DNA from: SZUA-229 sp041589455
Lineage (GTDB): Bacteria; Pseudomonadota; Gammaproteobacteria; SZUA-229
Assembly (NCBI GenBank): GCA_041589455.1
Contig: JBFHVQ010000113.1
Span: forward strand, 1-6,172
Reading direction: 5' to 3'
DNA length: 6,172 nt
Below, in pieces: positions 4,925 to 6,172 of this stretch. Position 1 is the first letter of the stretch, and each line of letters starts with the position of its first letter. The translations under genes and the position numbers were made by a program. Under the pieces are notes generated by a model. It searched no databases, was not told the DNA's origin, and saw only the letters and a list, made by a program, of their open reading frames with translations.

Positions 4925-6172
4925 TTATATATTTTTCAATAAAATCATAGCATTATCCTTTCCAGCATACTTCTGATCTGTTGAAGCTGCTATTTCAAGA
5001 TGAGACTTAGCAGCGGCTTTCTCACCTGAATAATATAGAGCATAACCAAGATGATATCTAAATACAGCTACATCTGGAGCCTTTTCTACCACAGGCTTTA
5101 ACAATTTAATTGCTTTAGCATTATCTCCAGATTTAGCCAACGCCCAGCCTAATGTATCATGAAATGCAATTTGATTTGTTTTATCAAAATCTTTTGCGAG
5201 TTCTAAAGCTTTCGGATAATCTGATTCTTTTCCATAATCTAAAATTAATGAGGCATAATTATTTGCTGAGACTATATTGCTTGGATTCTTAGCGATAATT
5301 TTTTGATATATATCCATAGCGCGTGAAAAGTCTTGCTTGCGTTCATATAAACCAGCTAGTTGCATTTGCAATTTCTCAGTATTCTTAAGCTTTTCAATTG
5401 CGCCTTCCAAAACCGTGATCGCCTGATCGAGATTTCCTTCAACTACATATGCAGAAGCAAGACTCGTATAGGGCAACTCCCATTCTACTACCGCTTTAAT
5501 TGCGAGATTAAACTTTGTTTTTGCAGCCTCGTAATTCTTTTGAGATAAATAAATCTGCCCTATTAAATAATTTGCAATAGCGTCATTTGGGCTTTCATCT
5601 AGAACTTTCTGCAATCGTGAAAGTGCAAGTGCCTCTTGATTATTAACCATATAGGTTTTGACAATTCCCTCAAGCGGAATAAATTTATCACGTGATTTCT
5701 TGTAAGCTTCCTCAAATTCTTCCAATGCGTTTACATAATTTCTTTTAGAAAGATAGTATTTCCCTCTAATTAAGTTCACTTCAGACTTTTTACTATCTAC
5801 TTGTTGCATCGTATCTAACAAAGCCAAAAACTCAGATTCATTACCTTTAGACACTAGAATTTTTAACTTAACGTCCATCAAGTCATAACTATCTTTAAAA
5901 TATGCTAATGCCTTATCAACAACTTGCTCACTCTCTTCGATGCGTCCTTTACTTGCCAGATATCTAGCATAATTAACATGCGTTTGATCATCTACAGGAT
6001 TTGATTCTATCGCCCTCTTCAGCTCAGCTTCTGCAAGTGCGCTCTCATTATTTAGCTCATATGCTTTAGCAAGTAATAGTGAAGCCTCTGAATTTTCAGG
6101 TTCGTTTTTTACAACTGTGCGCAAGCCATTTATGGCTGCTATTGAATCCTTATTTGCCAATGCGAGTTTACT
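4925..6172 (-). CDS. TPR-repeat protein, C-terminal part (PrsT-like)
   Basis: The frame is open to the window edge, so 415 C-terminal residues are seen and the true start lies outside; a TTG at 6160 is internal and not a credible start. The protein is almost entirely tetratricopeptide repeats, about eleven helix pairs of roughly 34 residues, recognisable by pieces such as LLLAKAYELN, YLIGQIYLSQKNYEAA, SLASAYVVEGNLDQAI, DTLGWALAKSGDNAKA and YHLGYALYYSGEKAAA. There is no catalytic motif, so it probably acts as a protein-binding scaffold. A long TPR lipoprotein, PrsT, is typically found near prsK and prsR in PEP-CTERM genomes, and its C-terminus has the same DTLGW and YHLxxAL type ending. This gene is therefore likely its equivalent. 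The lipoprotein signal that would help confirm this is outside the window, and a different EPS-linked TPR protein remains possible. It is separated from prsK by 163 bp containing a stem-loop. Confidence 0.85.
   Translation of the reverse strand, partial: SKLALANKDSIAAINGLRTVVKNEPENSEASLLLAKAYELNNESALAEAELKRAIESNPVDDQTHVNYARYLASKGRIEESEQVVDKALAYFKDSYDLMDVKLKILVSKGNESEFLALLDTMQQVDSKKSEVNLIRGKYYLSKRNYVNALEEFEEAYKKSRDKFIPLEGIVKTYMVNNQEALALSRLQKVLDESPNDAIANYLIGQIYLSQKNYEAAKTKFNLAIKAVVEWELPYTSLASAYVVEGNLDQAITVLEGAIEKLKNTEKLQMQLAGLYERKQDFSRAMDIYQKIIAKNPSNIVSANNYASLILDYGKESDYPKALELAKDFDKTNQIAFHDTLGWALAKSGDNAKAIKLLKPVVEKAPDVAVFRYHLGYALYYSGEKAAAKSHLEIAASTDQKYAGKDNAMILLKNI

Noticed and set aside
6160..6172. 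TTG at 6160 as the start of the TPR gene
   Set aside because: The frame is open upstream to the window edge with in-frame residues SKLA continuing the repeat pattern, so the gene is truncated by the window and does not start here.

Overview
The window holds a two-component regulatory locus of the PEP-CTERM/exosortase type. All genes lie on the minus strand, so transcription runs from high to low coordinates. The DNA is AT-rich. The families present (PrsK-like membrane kinase, PrsR-like sigma-54 activator, long TPR protein) point to a Gram-negative, EPS- or biofilm-forming proteobacterium, most likely gamma- or betaproteobacterial. The genus cannot be told from this window.

Layout in transcription order: (1) 6172-4925, the C-terminal 415 residues of a long TPR-repeat protein resembling PrsT, open at the window edge. 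(2) 4924-4762, a short spacer with a strong stem-loop and a possible extended -10 promoter. (3) 4761-2629, prsK, a polytopic membrane histidine kinase with a GAF-like region. (4) 2626-2234, a receiver-only response regulator that starts 2 nt after the prsK stop and is about 45% identical to the PrsR receiver. (5) 2233-1988, a non-coding gap with a candidate promoter and dyad just upstream of prsR. (6) 1987-605, prsR, a complete receiver-AAA+-Fis HTH sigma-54 activator. (7) 604-369, a non-coding region with a textbook GG-N10-GC sigma-54 promoter and a perfect 6-3-6 dyad about 104 bp upstream of its predicted start. (8) 368-1, the N-terminal 122 residues of a secreted protein with a signal peptide, cut by the window edge.

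The inferred circuit: PrsK senses a membrane or envelope signal and phosphorylates PrsR and/or the stand-alone receiver. PrsR then activates sigma-54 promoters, and the one in front of the secreted protein is a likely direct target. A related dyad overlapping the presumed prsR promoter suggests autoregulation. The most unusual features are the extra receiver inserted between kinase and activator, and the promoter architecture of the exported-protein gene. No exosortase, PEP-CTERM sorting signal, mobile element, RNA gene or CRISPR is visible in the window.
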